From the NCBI RefSeq assembly GCF_023278185.1, contig NZ_CP066356.1:3402001-3466000 (forward strand): a stretch of 64,000 nt of DNA, in the 5' to 3' direction. Position 1 is the first letter of the stretch, and each line of letters starts with the position of its first letter. The position numbers and the translations under genes are program-made. This DNA is from Bradyrhizobium elkanii USDA 76 (GTDB taxonomy: Bacteria; Pseudomonadota; Alphaproteobacteria; Rhizobiales; Xanthobacteraceae). This document shows positions 27,464-37,176 of the stretch, one piece after another. Below the pieces are notes generated by a model. That model was not told the origin of the DNA and searched no databases. It saw nothing but the letters and a program-made list of their open reading frames with translations.

Positions 27464-28554
27464 GTAATATGCGACGGATAATTTCAGTAGTGGGCGCGCG
27501 CCCACAGTTTGTAAAGGCTGCAGTCGTTGCGCACGCTTTTGCCGCAAAAGCTGACGTGGACCATTATATCGTTCACACCGGTCAGCATTTCGACGGGAAT
27601 ATGAGCGATGTCTTTTTTGCGGAGTTGCAGATTCCAGCTCCTCGATATCGCCTTGCTGTGCACGGCCTGTCTCATGGGGCGATGACTGGTCGGATGCTCG
27701 AGCAAATTGAGAGCATTTTTCTGACCGAGCGGCCCGAAGCGGTTGTTGTCTATGGCGATACGAACAGCACGCTGGCCGGCGCGCTCGCTGCAGTCAAGCT
27801 GCATATTCCCGTAGCCCACGTCGAAGCAGGCCTCCGGTCAGCCAACCGCGCCATGCCCGAAGAGATCAATCGGATTGCGACAGATCACGTCAGCGACGTT
27901 CTATTCACTCCCAACGAAACTGCTTTGCGTCAGTTGCTTTTGGAGGGGCTGTCGGAATCAAGCATCGAAAACGTTGGCGACGTAATGTTCGACGCATGCT
28001 TGCGCTATGGGGCGTCGGCCGAAAAAAAGTTCGACCCAAAGGACTATGGCTTGGAATGCTCCGGATTCACTTTGGCAACGATCCATCGCGCGGAAAATAC
28101 TGACGATCGAACACGTCTGGCCGGAATTTTTGAAGGGTTGCGTCGCTCTGGCCGTCCGGTTCTGCTGCCGCTCCATCCGCGAACGCGTGATAAGCTCACT
28201 GACTACCAATTGGCGGTGCCTAGCAATGTAACTATTCTAGATCCCGTGGGCTTTATGACGATGCTACAGCTTGAGCGGTATGCCTCTTGTATCGCGACGG
28301 ACTCGGGAGGTGTCCAGAAGGAGGCCTTCTTCATGCGGAAGCCTTGTGTGACAATGCGGGATGAAACCGAGTGGACCGAGTTGGTCGAAAGCGGTTGGAA
28401 TACGTTGGTTGGTGCTGATCCTGATCGCATAAGTTCCGCGATCCGCGAAGCCAGGGGACCTACAGTTTGGCCGAATTTCTACGGTGACGGCCACGCTTCC
28501 GAAAAAGTTGTAGAGAGGGTTCTGTCCCTTTGCGCTGAACGAGGCCAAGACTGA
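27460..28554 (+). CDS. wbpI: UDP-GlcNAc3NAcA 2-epimerase (WbpI/WecB family)
   Basis: Non-hydrolysing UDP-sugar C2 epimerase, 364 residues from GTG 27460, whose start overlaps the asnB stop; ATG 27469 (MRRIISVVGARPQF) is an equally good start. Motifs: GARPQFVKAAVV, HTGQHFDGNMSDVFF, YGDTNSTLAGALAA, HVEAGLRSANRAMPEEINR and TDSGGVQKEAFF. The combination HFDxNMS, HGxxHGxMTGRML is as I recall it in WbpI, which acts on UDP-2,3-diacetamido glucuronic acid, rather than in WecB. The product would be UDP-ManNAc3NAcA. Assignment to WbpI rather than WecB is by memory of the families. Confidence 0.85.
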   Translation: MSNMRRIISVVGARPQFVKAAVVAHAFAAKADVDHYIVHTGQHFDGNMSDVFFAELQIPAPRYRLAVHGLSHGAMTGRMLEQIESIFLTERPEAVVVYGDTNSTLAGALAAVKLHIPVAHVEAGLRSANRAMPEEINRIATDHVSDVLFTPNETALRQLLLEGLSESSIENVGDVMFDACLRYGASAEKKFDPKDYGLECSGFTLATIHRAENTDDRTRLAGIFEGLRRSGRPVLLPLHPRTRDKLTDYQLAVPSNVTILDPVGFMTMLQLERYASCIATDSGGVQKEAFFMRKPCVTMRDETEWTELVESGWNTLVGADPDRISSAIREARGPTVWPNFYGDGHASEKVVERVLSLCAERGQD

Positions 28555-28795
28555 AATCAGGAGCGATCGCCTGCTGCCAGTGATGGTCCGCTCGGCAAAG
28601 ACTTGAAGGTCTCCATCGGTGCGATTCTATGTGTATTGCCGATAGGCCCAGTCACATTTGCTAGAACCGACCCTGGGGAGATATTATGGACGTATACGGT
28701 ATTTTCGGCAGTAGGGTCTGTAAGCCCAGGTCGGAAAGCTTGCGCCGATGACGACCATCTCGGCCATCGGCAGAAGATCGTAACGGATCAATTCC

Positions 28796-29980
28796 ATGGA
28801 GAGGCTCCTACGATTCTTGGTTAAGCCCGCCACGGGCGCATCACTTTTCATCGTCGGTATCGGGTTGTATTACGGCGTGACGATCTGGTTTTTGGACCTG
28901 TCGATGTCCGCGCGCACGCGTTCCGATATGGTCTTTCTCCCTTGGTTGGCCGCTGTCGGAGTTGCGGTAGGTTCTATGCTGTTCTTTCGAGCGCGACCTT
29001 CGACTGTCTTCGTCGATGCGCGTGGGCGCATTCTAGTCTACGGCGTGACACTCTTGTTTCTAGTGTTTTGTGTCGTGACAATGGTTACAGCGCCGTCGGT
29101 GCCTTTGTTGGATGCCTTCCGGGGGGCAACCCCTGAGCAAATTGCGGTTTCGCGTGAAAACTTTCTTAAGGCGCGGGTGGGGTGGGCAGCGATTTTGCCT
29201 TATCTCAATATTTTACTTGCGGGGGCTTTGCTACCCTATTGTATCTGCGTTGCGATTCTGCGGCGTTATCGTTTCCGCTGGGTGGTTTTAGGAATCTTCT
29301 TTCTGTACACGCTGGCCTTTGTCGAGAAGGCCTTTTTCTTGCGATTGTTTATCCCGCTGATGGCGATTGTTGCTGTGAGTGGTACCAAGCGATTTAAGCT
29401 TACGTGGCTTCTCGCGGCGGCGGTCTTGCTGTTATTTATGAACACGTTGATTTCTGGATTTGCTGAATCGTCTGGAATGAATGCGAGGGACTTCTTGGTC
29501 TATCGGGGTCTCTACATTCCGAGCAGGACCGTCACTGACTCGCTGGACTACTGGTGGAAGAGCTATCAGGGGCAGTTATTGTTGGGGGCGACGAACCTAA
29601 TGCTCTCGCAAATCATGGAATTGCCGCGGATCTATTTTGAGCGCGAAGTCTTCGTGTACGAGTGGGGGCCTTCTCTCACGGGTACCAGCGCGGCTAACGC
29701 AGCCTACTTTGTCGACGCCTTCATAAGTTTTGGCTGGATCGGCGTGCTTGTTTTCAGCGTGCTGATCGGAGCGACAATTAGCTATTTTTCGCGCTCAAGC
29801 GATCGAGCTCTGCAATGTATTCTACCGCTATTCTTGTTCAGCGTCTTTCTTGGGCCTTTTCTCAGCGTTCTGATCGGTAATGGTTTTTTGTTGTGCATCA
29901 TTGCGTCTTCGTGGATAAACGTTCGTCCGAAAAGCGAAAGTTCGTCTGATGCAGGTTCGGCGACGTGGGGCGCGACTTGA
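28796..29980 (+). CDS. Candidate O-antigen/EPS polymerase (Wzy-like)
   Basis: Polytopic membrane protein of 394 residues with about ten hydrophobic segments and one larger soluble loop before the last segments (around SRTVTDSLDYWWKSYQGQ to EWGPSLTGTSAANAAYFVDA). This layout and the context (flippase, Wzz-like protein, glycosyltransferases) suggest the Wzy-type polymerase that joins repeat units in the periplasm. Sequence conservation in this family is very low, so the call rests on topology and neighbours. ATG 28796 has no strong ribosome site. A second candidate lies at 43622-44955. Confidence 0.65.
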   Translation: MERLLRFLVKPATGASLFIVGIGLYYGVTIWFLDLSMSARTRSDMVFLPWLAAVGVAVGSMLFFRARPSTVFVDARGRILVYGVTLLFLVFCVVTMVTAPSVPLLDAFRGATPEQIAVSRENFLKARVGWAAILPYLNILLAGALLPYCICVAILRRYRFRWVVLGIFFLYTLAFVEKAFFLRLFIPLMAIVAVSGTKRFKLTWLLAAAVLLLFMNTLISGFAESSGMNARDFLVYRGLYIPSRTVTDSLDYWWKSYQGQLLLGATNLMLSQIMELPRIYFEREVFVYEWGPSLTGTSAANAAYFVDAFISFGWIGVLVFSVLIGATISYFSRSSDRALQCILPLFLFSVFLGPFLSVLIGNGFLLCIIASSWINVRPKSESSSDAGSATWGAT

Positions 29981-30195
29981 GATATCGACGCATTGTGGGC
30001 TCGGATCCTGAGCTCTCGTGCCCCCTGTTATAGAGATGGCGCAGAGCCTTCTGCGATGGCGCCGGAGTGTGAAGTCGTCGCTGAGGCGGTGGGTAATGAT
30101 GTGTCAGCGGGCGATGATGCCGTCATCTGGTTTGGATTTGGGTTGACATCTAGTAGCTATACCCTGCAAGGGGCATTCTTGTTCGGAGGTATTGG

Positions 30196-30759
30196 ATGGT
30201 AACTATACATCCCACCGCAATCGTGGATGAAGGTGCGGAGATTGGTGACGGCTGTCGAATTTGGCATTGGGTTCACATTTGTGGAAAAGCCCGGATCGGC
30301 GCGCATTGTTCGCTTGGTCAAAACGTGTTTATCGGCAACGATGTTGTCATTGGCAACAACGTAAAGGTTCAAAACAACGTTTCAGTGTATGATGCCGTCC
30401 GGATTGAAGACGATGTTTTTTGCGGGCCAAGCATGGTATTTACCAATGTTTATAATCCGCGGTCAGCGATCGCGCGGAAAGACCAGTACCGCCAAACGCT
30501 TGTGCGCAAGGGGGCGACGTTGGGAGCCAATTGCACGATAGTGTGCGGCACAACAATTGGTGAGTATGCATTCGTTGGCGCTGGGGCTGTCGTCAATCGC
30601 GACGTTGCTCCATTTGCGCTGATGTTGGGGGTTCCCGCCGCACGTCGGGGATGGATGTGCCGATGTGGCGTCCGGCTGCCGGATGCACCTGGGCGCGTTG
30701 CGTGCGAAGCGTGTGGCGATAGCTATCGGATTGAGGATGAAACTTGCGAGCCTCTCTAG
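30196..30759 (+). CDS. wbpD: UDP-GlcNAc3NA N-acetyltransferase (WbpD-type)
   Basis: Left-handed beta-helix acetyltransferase of 187 residues that would acetylate the 3-amino group of UDP-2-acetamido-3-amino-glucuronic acid with acetyl-CoA. Hexapeptide repeats start at [20 protein letters not shown] and run through [62 protein letters not shown] and [12 protein letters not shown]. This order and wording match WbpD/WlbB as I know them. The C-terminus carries CRC and CEAC pairs (about residues 154-176) that look like a small zinc ribbon. A shorter relative without it lies at 46610. Confidence 0.87.
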   Translation: MVTIHPTAIVDEGAEIGDGCRIWHWVHICGKARIGAHCSLGQNVFIGNDVVIGNNVKVQNNVSVYDAVRIEDDVFCGPSMVFTNVYNPRSAIARKDQYRQTLVRKGATLGANCTIVCGTTIGEYAFVGAGAVVNRDVAPFALMLGVPAARRGWMCRCGVRLPDAPGRVACEACGDSYRIEDETCEPL

Positions 30760-31067
30760 ATCAAAGTTGGCTTACTTCGTTCTCTCCGATCATCAACTGT
30801 CTCGATATTCGAGGTAAGACTAATGTGCGATCAACACGTCGAAGGACGTACGATGGAGGAGCCAAACTCCTGCGACGAGCAGTTTTGCGTGGTAGGGCGA
30901 TCCACGTACCTGGAACCAGCGGTGGAGTGGGCGCTCACTGTGCGTAGTAGGAAGCGCGAATGCTCTGAACCGCATGGAGGGGAGAATCTCCGAGAAGATT
31001 GGTTCGCTGTCGTTTTCGATGGTCTTCCAGCTAAGTGGGTTCCGGCGGTGCTCGTGGAGCCAATCCC
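30760..31067. other. Spacer before glycosyltransferase
   Basis: 308 bases. One frame, 30823-31071, is open and overlaps the next start (TTGA), but its product shows no motif and could be chance. Nothing else is recognised. Confidence 0.35.
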
Positions 31068-32171
31068 TTGACGACAATACTTTTCGCGCGTGCCATGCCA
31101 CTAAATGTCACCCCGGCTGTGGAACGCTATGTGAAATTCTTACGCGAGAACGGGTTCTCTGGAACAATTGTTGGCGCCGAATTAGATACTGGCAGCAGCC
31201 GAACCCCAGCAGATTTCGTCGACGAACTGTACACTTCCCGTGGTTCGTTCGAGGGGTTAAGACGTCGTGCGCAGGCACTTGCGGCCTATCAGGCATTCTT
31301 GGTGCGCACAGTTGCTCGTGTTCGTCCCGACATCGTGCAGTTCTGCGATGTGTTCTCGGCTGTTGCGGGCATCGCCAGCAAGTTGTTCCGATCTCCGCAT
31401 CTCATCTTTGATATACGCGATCCCGTCAAGCTGTCCACTAGTCACTACGGGCCTTTGGTTCCGCGCGCACTGCACTTTCTCGAGTCTCTCGCTGCTCGAG
31501 TGAGCGATGGAATTATTGTCGTGTCCCCGGAATTAATGGACTTTGTGCCGCAGGCCGCGCGCAAGCGCGCTGTCATTATGACGAACTCGCCTGAGGAAGA
31601 TCAGTTCACCGGATACCAGTTCAGCGGTGGCGACAATATAACCATTAGCCTTTCTGGATTTGTATCTTATCGACGCAACCTGGATGCCTGGTGCCGACTC
31701 GTTGGAGATAATCCCAAACTTAAGCTTGATCTCTATGGGACCATTGCGGATGAGAGGTCGCGTCAAATTCTTGACCAGTATGGGTTCGAACAAATCAATC
31801 GAGTTTCGCATGAGGAAGCGTTATCGCGATCGCGCGCTGCCGATATCATGGCTTTGACGTACGACCCGTCGATCGTAGTCAATCAATTCGCTGCGCCCAA
31901 TAAATTCTTTGAGGGACTAATGCTAGGAAAGCCAAGCATCTGTTCGACGGGAATGCGGTTAGGGGAGCGGCTAACACGCGAGCATTGCGGAATCGTTGTT
32001 CCATATGGGGATGTCGCTGCGCTCGCGACTGCTGTAGAGACCTTAAGGGAGCCCGGAGAGCGCCGCCGCATGGGTGAGAATGCGCGACGCCTTTTCGAGC
32101 GTGAGTATCTTGGGCAAGCGCGTAACGCGATGCGCACTCTATATGGCCGTCTCGGGCTCATTCCGATGTGA
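31068..32171 (+). CDS. Glycosyltransferase, GT4-like
   Basis: GT-B-fold glycosyltransferase of about 367 residues. The N-terminal half has RPDIVQFCDVF and LIFDIRDPVKLS; the C-terminal donor-binding half has LSGFVSYRRNLDAW, then NQFAAPNKFFEGLMLGKPSI, where the glutamate of the EX7E-type motif sits, and GIVVPYGDVAALATAVETL. It would add one sugar to the lipid-linked repeat unit on the cytoplasmic side. TTG 31068 after GGAG gives a natural start (TTILFARAMPLNV); a GTG at 31035 would add 11 residues. The sugar donor is not deducible. Confidence 0.82.
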   Translation: MTTILFARAMPLNVTPAVERYVKFLRENGFSGTIVGAELDTGSSRTPADFVDELYTSRGSFEGLRRRAQALAAYQAFLVRTVARVRPDIVQFCDVFSAVAGIASKLFRSPHLIFDIRDPVKLSTSHYGPLVPRALHFLESLAARVSDGIIVVSPELMDFVPQAARKRAVIMTNSPEEDQFTGYQFSGGDNITISLSGFVSYRRNLDAWCRLVGDNPKLKLDLYGTIADERSRQILDQYGFEQINRVSHEEALSRSRAADIMALTYDPSIVVNQFAAPNKFFEGLMLGKPSICSTGMRLGERLTREHCGIVVPYGDVAALATAVETLREPGERRRMGENARRLFEREYLGQARNAMRTLYGRLGLIPM

Positions 32172-32244
32172 GCGCACGGTCGCGTACGCTTTCCTGCGTC
32201 AAGCGGCTAGAGCGGGTTGTTACCTAATCAATCTGGCTTACGGG

Positions 32245-33438
32245 TCATTCTGACGTCCGTGTAGCGTGCAGTCGGCGTATCAGCTCCCTGTAGGCCGTAC
32301 CAGCAGCATCCCGCGTAAATTCTTCGGAAAGGGCTTTCACTGCATTGCGACGCTTCGCGGCGAGTTCGTTCGGGCGTTGAGCGATGGCCGCTATTATGCT
32401 TGCAAGAGCGGATGGTGTCTCCGGCTCAACAACCCAACCTGCGTCATGGCTGGCGAGCATGAGAGCAAGCTCGGAATCAGCTTCCGTAAGTGCGATGATC
32501 GGTCGCCCAATGGCAAGTAAGTTGTACAGTCGGCTTGGAACGGAAATGCCCGACATATTGCGACGGTAAGGTATGATCCAGGCATCGGCCGCGGTGAGAA
32601 GAAGCTCGAGCTGGTCTTCGGGTACTCGCTCGATCAACGTTACGTTAGGCAGCGAAGCCGCCTTTTGATATGCAACTAGCTGCTTCCAACCCACGCCCCA
32701 CCCCGACAAAATGAAGTGGATGGACGCATCGCCAGCGAGCTTTTGAGCGGCGTCAAATACGGATTTGGGATCGTGCGTGAACCCGAGGTTGCCAGAAAGT
32801 CCGACGACGAGCTTGCCAGGGATACCTTTTCGGAAAGCGTTGCCCTGATCGATGGCGCGTTCACATGGCGGCAATGTCGACCAATGCGGAATATAGCATA
32901 TCTTAGCCGCTGCTGACGGAGATTGTGGCGTGATGTGCCTTTCCATATCTCGTCCAATAACGACGATCGTATCCAACGCTTTAAACATCCACGAATTCAT
33001 GCGCCGGATAAGTCGCACAGCGATTGAGTCGCGGGTCACGATTCCTCCCGCGATCAAGCTCTCCGGATAAAGATCGTAAACGATCAATCCAGAGGGGGCG
33101 CCGCGAAGGCGAGCAGCGAGGGCGACAAAATATGGTAGAAGAAACGGAGTCGTAACGACGAATACCGGTGAGCTCGGTCTCGCACGCCAGAAGACTAGCG
33201 CAAAAGCAGCAATACAAAACCAAAGCATTGCCAAGGCTCGACGCACAAGCGCGGCCTTTGGTACGGTCCAGGCAGGCACCTCGGAAACTGTAGGATTACC
33301 CTTAGCCCGTGAGCCCTTAGTTCCCGATATGACCAGCAACTCGTCTTCGCGCGAGATCTCTTCGGCGATCGCTGTCAAGAAAACCGCAGTCGACGTATCA
33401 TCGGGACGGTAGTGCTGTGTCACCAAAATATTCGTCAT
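32245..33438 (-). CDS. Glycosyltransferase, GT4 (WcaI-like)
   Basis: Glycosyltransferase of 397 residues on the opposite strand to its neighbours, converging on the GT4-like gene. N-terminus MTNILVTQHYRPDDTSTAVF is typical of WcaI/colanic-acid-type GT4 enzymes that start with QxFxPD-like motifs. A hydrophobic stretch near residues 70-110 (MLWFCIAAFALVFW, LLPYFVALAARL) may anchor it to the membrane. The donor half has VVGLSGNLGFTHDPKSV, then VPSRLYNLLAIGRPIIA and EADSELALM. The role is transfer of a sugar to lipid-linked intermediates; donor unknown. Confidence 0.82.
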   Translation of the reverse strand: MTNILVTQHYRPDDTSTAVFLTAIAEEISREDELLVISGTKGSRAKGNPTVSEVPAWTVPKAALVRRALAMLWFCIAAFALVFWRARPSSPVFVVTTPFLLPYFVALAARLRGAPSGLIVYDLYPESLIAGGIVTRDSIAVRLIRRMNSWMFKALDTIVVIGRDMERHITPQSPSAAAKICYIPHWSTLPPCERAIDQGNAFRKGIPGKLVVGLSGNLGFTHDPKSVFDAAQKLAGDASIHFILSGWGVGWKQLVAYQKAASLPNVTLIERVPEDQLELLLTAADAWIIPYRRNMSGISVPSRLYNLLAIGRPIIALTEADSELALMLASHDAGWVVEPETPSALASIIAAIAQRPNELAAKRRNAVKALSEEFTRDAAGTAYRELIRRLHATRTSE

Positions 33439-34130
33439 CTGTTCACACTGGAGCGGGCTCTGGAGCGCATTGTCGTCTGGCGGATATTGCAGCGCAGAAC
33501 ATGATCAACAGTGACGAATCGGACTATTTGTCAAGATTTGGCCGGTTTCGGCTACGGGTGAATATCTTAGCAAGGCCAACAGGCGGCGGGTAGGATTCTG
33601 TTCGCTCCCCTCGGTTTCAACGGCCTCCGTCCTGAAAGATATTGACGTCATGATCGTTCCTAGCTTGGAATTGGCAACGGGGCATGCAGCCCAACGAGCC
33701 GCCACGACGGCGAGTGACGCAGGCGGAAGCAGCTCTCACGCCAACTTGTTAGCTAAATTTAGCAGAGTCTGAACGGCTGTCTCAGCGGCAGCTCGATCAG
33801 TTATAGTTGGCAAGTTGCGCCGCCGACGTGCCCGGAGACCCGGAGGGTTTGCTCCGCTAGGTCGTCTACCAACAGGCTAGCTGGGCATATCAGGGAGGAG
33901 GCCGAGTAGTATAGCATCCGCGTGTCACGGCTAGCTTCTCTACACAATGGAGGGATCAAGCGGGTCGGCGGAACCATATTTGAGACGCTCATGAACGCTG
34001 AGGCTAAAGCGCTTATTGCATCAAAATGATCGGCCGTTTGCAAGCGACCACCGAAGCAAGCTGTTTGGTGATCGCCGCTAGGCAAAAAAGCGCCAGTTCT
34101 GAGGTTTTGTCATTCCGGAACGAGCAGTAA
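33439..34130. other. Gene-free junction between the two polysaccharide segments
   Basis: 692 bases with no supported gene, tRNA or terminal repeat. It separates the AT-richer segment ending with the WcaI-like gene from the GC-rich CoA transferase. Short frames on the minus strand (near 33505-33705 and 33801-34085) have no family motif. It has the look of decayed DNA at an island junction. Confidence 0.4.
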
Positions 34131-35324
34131 TTACACCACCTTCCGATGCCGGAGTTCGCTGATCTCGTCCTTATCAAACCCGAATTCGGCCAGCAGCTCC
34201 TCGGTCTGCTCGCCGAACTCGGGCGGGCGGGCGGCCATCCTGCTCGGCGTCCGCGACAGCGTCACCGGCTGGCTGACCAGCTGGATCTGCCGGTTCTCGT
34301 CATTGGGCACGTGCTGGGCCATGCCGAGATGCTTGACCTGGGCATCCTCGAACATCTGGTCGATCGAGTAGATCGGCCCGCACGGCACGCCGGCGGCGTT
34401 CAGCTCCTGTACCCAGGTCTCGGTCGATTTCTTCTCGGTCAGCGCGCCGATCCTGGCGTTCAGCGAGTCGCGGTTCTTCGAACGCGCCGGGGCGGTCGCG
34501 TAGTCGGGGTCGGTGATCAGCTCGGGCGCGCCGATCGCCTGCGCGCAACGCTCCCAGATCCGCCCGCCTGTCGTGGCGATGTTGATGTAACCGTCTGAGG
34601 TCTTGAACACGCCGGTCGGGATCGAGGTCGGATGGTTGTTGCCGGCCTGTTTGGCCACTTCCTTTTCCATCAGCCAGCGGGCCGCCTGGAAATCCAGCAT
34701 GAAGATCTGGGCCTGCAGCAGCGAGGTCTGCACCCACTGGCCTTCGCCGGATACGTCGCGTTCCAGCAGCGCCGTGAGGATGCCGATCGCACAGAACAGG
34801 CCTGCGGTGAGGTCGGCGACGGGAATGCCGACCCGCATCGGTCCGCCGCCGGGCGCGCCGGTCACCGACATCAGCCCGCCCATGCCCTGGGCGATCTGAT
34901 CGAAGCCCGGGCGCTTGTGATAGGGGCCGTCCTGGCCGAACCCGGAGATGCTGCCATAGACGATCCGCGGGTTGATCTTGCGGATGCTCTCGTAATCGAT
35001 GCCGAGCTTGGCCTTGACGTCCGGCCGGAAGTTTTCGACCACGACATCGGCCTGTTCGGCCAGCCGCTTGAACACCTCGAGCCCCTTGGGGTCCTTGAGG
35101 TTCAGCGTCATGGCGCGCTTGTTGCGATGCAGGTTCTGGAAATCGGACCCGCCGCGCGGGCCGCCCGGCTGCTCGCCACCGCCGTCCTCCAGTAGCGCAT
35201 CGATCTTGACGACATTGGCGCCCCAATCGGCGAGCTGACGCACGCAGGTCGGCCCAGACCGGACCCGGGTCAAATCCAGCACGGTGAAACGGGACAGGGC
35301 TTGGGATGCGCGGGGAAAGGGCAT
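34131..35324 (-). CDS. CaiB/BaiF family CoA transferase
   Basis: Family III CoA transferase of 397 residues, the standard length. It exchanges CoA between carboxylic acids in the cytoplasm. Motifs in order: FTVLDLTRVRSGPTCVRQL, LADWGANVVKID, HRNKRAMTLNLKDPKG, ENFRPDVKAKLGIDYE, GFGQDGPYHKRPGFDQIAQ with the catalytic aspartate, and the family tail GEQTEELLAEFGF. ATG 35324 after AAGAGGTG starts at the conserved N-terminus although the frame is open further. It is GC-rich like the flanking core genes and has no polysaccharide role, so it looks like a core gene between two polysaccharide blocks. The substrate is unknown (formyl-CoA-type transfer is one option). Confidence 0.88.
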   Translation of the reverse strand: MPFPRASQALSRFTVLDLTRVRSGPTCVRQLADWGANVVKIDALLEDGGGEQPGGPRGGSDFQNLHRNKRAMTLNLKDPKGLEVFKRLAEQADVVVENFRPDVKAKLGIDYESIRKINPRIVYGSISGFGQDGPYHKRPGFDQIAQGMGGLMSVTGAPGGGPMRVGIPVADLTAGLFCAIGILTALLERDVSGEGQWVQTSLLQAQIFMLDFQAARWLMEKEVAKQAGNNHPTSIPTGVFKTSDGYINIATTGGRIWERCAQAIGAPELITDPDYATAPARSKNRDSLNARIGALTEKKSTETWVQELNAAGVPCGPIYSIDQMFEDAQVKHLGMAQHVPNDENRQIQLVSQPVTLSRTPSRMAARPPEFGEQTEELLAEFGFDKDEISELRHRKVV

Positions 35325-35620
35325 TGAGACACCTCTTGTTGGGCGGGCTGCCCGGGGGCTTGAGCCCATCTGCCATAGACAATTTGGCAGGCATTTCCAA
35401 CTGTTACCCGGATCACAAACAAGGCCGGAAACAACCAGCCATGGTTCCCTGAAGATCGGCTCCTGTATCTTGCGGTCCTGGCCTGGCCCCACACCTCCAC
35501 GCCGTCCACCAACCCTCGACAATCACCGCGCCGGCTGCTAGCCCGTCGCCATGTCGAATGGGTTTTGCCCTTACGGAAGAGGCACTTGAGGCCTATCGGA
35601 GCGGTGGACCGAAAGCGGGC

Positions 35621-37174
35621 ATGGCGGTGAAAAAGGGTCCCTCCCATCTGCTCGGTAACTCGGCATGGAACGCGACCGCCTTCGCGGTCGCGGTGCTGCT
35701 CAATCTCGCGATCCTGCCATTCGTGATTTTCCGGCTCGGTCTCGCCGCGTTCGGCGTTGCGGGTCTGGTGACGGCCTGTGTCGCGCCGGCGCTGATGTTC
35801 AGCAATGCACTCGGCCTTTCGACGGCGCGCGAGCTCGCGCAAAGGTTGGAACCGTCCGACCGCGACCTGGCACGGCGATTTTTCGCAACCGCTCTCGCGC
35901 TTGCCATCGTCCTTGGCGGCCTGATCGCAGCGTTGCTTGCCTTTGGCGGAGCGCCGCTCGCACGACTGGGATTTCACCTCGGCGGCCCGGCCGCCGACGA
36001 CCTCGGGCTCGCTTTCGCATTGGCCGCCGCCGGTTGGCTGTTCCAGTGCCTGTTCGCCGTCTTCCTCTCGTTGTTCACGGCGCGTCAGGACTATCGGCGG
36101 ATCGCATCGATCAGCATCACGGGCGCGGTGGTGACGACGATATCGATGCTGCTGCTGATCCCCTGCGCGCCGCGTGCCTCGACCTTCCTCGGTTGTCAGG
36201 CCTTGGGCTCTGCAACAAATCTCATGATGGCCTTTGCCTGGTCGCGCCACGCCATCAGTGACTGGCTGGCACGGCCGGCGCTCGATCGCGGCGCGCTGCG
36301 TGCGCTGGTCAAGCTTGGCGGTTGGCAGTTCGCGGCGCAAAGCGGCGCGCTGTTCGCCGGGCAGGCGGACCGCTATCTGCTCGGCGCGCTGCTGCAGCCG
36401 CAATTCGTCGGCTTCTACAGCGTCGCGCAGCGGCTGGAGGAGGCGGTCTACATTGGCGTGTTGAAGATCGGCGAGATCTTGTTCCCGTTCTTCAGCACCC
36501 TGCAGAGGGAGGATGACGATCGCAAGGTCGACCTCCTGCTTCGCTCGTCCTGGATTCTCAATGTGCTTGCCGCGAGCGCGCTGGGCGGCCTGATCCCGGT
36601 CGCAGGCGCATTGCTGCATCGATGGACCGGCGCCGAGGTCGCCGCCGAGGCTCAGCTGGTGCTGGTGGTCCTCGCGATCAGCGGAATATTGGGGTCCAGC
36701 GCCAATGTGTTTGCGTTCTATCTGCTGTCGCAGGGGCGCTCCAGTTCCAACGCGCTGATCTCGCTCGTCACGGGTATCTTCACGCTGGCGACCAGCGCCG
36801 TCGCGTTGCCGCATTTCGGCTGGCAGGCAGCCGGCTGGAGCTCCTGCGTCGGGATGGTCGCCCAGATGGTGATCACCGTGCTGTTGATGCGACGAACCTT
36901 CCGGCTTTCAGGTATGTGGTCACGGATGTTGCATTTCGTATTGGTCCCGCTCGGCACGGGAGTAGCCATCGCGCTGGCGCTGCGTTCGCAGCTGGGCCAC
37001 GCGTCATTCGACCACGCGCCGTCATGGTGGTATGTGGTGTCGCTCTACGGCGTGTCGGCTGCGGCGATCTTTGTCGCCGCCGTCGCGATGTCGCAGCTCG
37101 GTCCCTATCGCGCCGTGTGCTGGCGTGATCTCCGCGTCATCAGCAGTCGCTTCCTGCCCTTCAAGGCCATCTAG
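35621..37174 (+). CDS. Second Wzx-type flippase
   Basis: Polytopic membrane protein of 517 residues from ATG 35621 (MAVKKGPSHLLGNSAWN), with about 14 hydrophobic segments, of the MOP/RfbX type. The pattern LGNSAWNATAFAVAVLLNLA at the start and GGWQFAAQSGALFAGQADRY in the middle is typical of polysaccharide flippases. An ATG at 35558 would add 21 residues without hydrophobic character. It is GC-rich and shows no close likeness to the flippase at 24179. Two bases after its stop begins the AsnB-type gene, repeating the flippase-amidotransferase pairing. Confidence 0.82.
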   Translation: MAVKKGPSHLLGNSAWNATAFAVAVLLNLAILPFVIFRLGLAAFGVAGLVTACVAPALMFSNALGLSTARELAQRLEPSDRDLARRFFATALALAIVLGGLIAALLAFGGAPLARLGFHLGGPAADDLGLAFALAAAGWLFQCLFAVFLSLFTARQDYRRIASISITGAVVTTISMLLLIPCAPRASTFLGCQALGSATNLMMAFAWSRHAISDWLARPALDRGALRALVKLGGWQFAAQSGALFAGQADRYLLGALLQPQFVGFYSVAQRLEEAVYIGVLKIGEILFPFFSTLQREDDDRKVDLLLRSSWILNVLAASALGGLIPVAGALLHRWTGAEVAAEAQLVLVVLAISGILGSSANVFAFYLLSQGRSSSNALISLVTGIFTLATSAVALPHFGWQAAGWSSCVGMVAQMVITVLLMRRTFRLSGMWSRMLHFVLVPLGTGVAIALALRSQLGHASFDHAPSWWYVVSLYGVSAAAIFVAAVAMSQLGPYRAVCWRDLRVISSRFLPFKAI

Positions 37175-37176
37175 AC

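Noticed and set aside
30823..31071. 82-codon frame overlapping the glycosyltransferase start
   Set aside because: No motif or ribosome site; kept only as a note in the spacer.
35270..36814. Long minus-strand frame opposite the second flippase
   Set aside because: Composition (E, R, Q, G rich) is that of a GC-rich mirror frame, and it overlaps a clear membrane protein gene.
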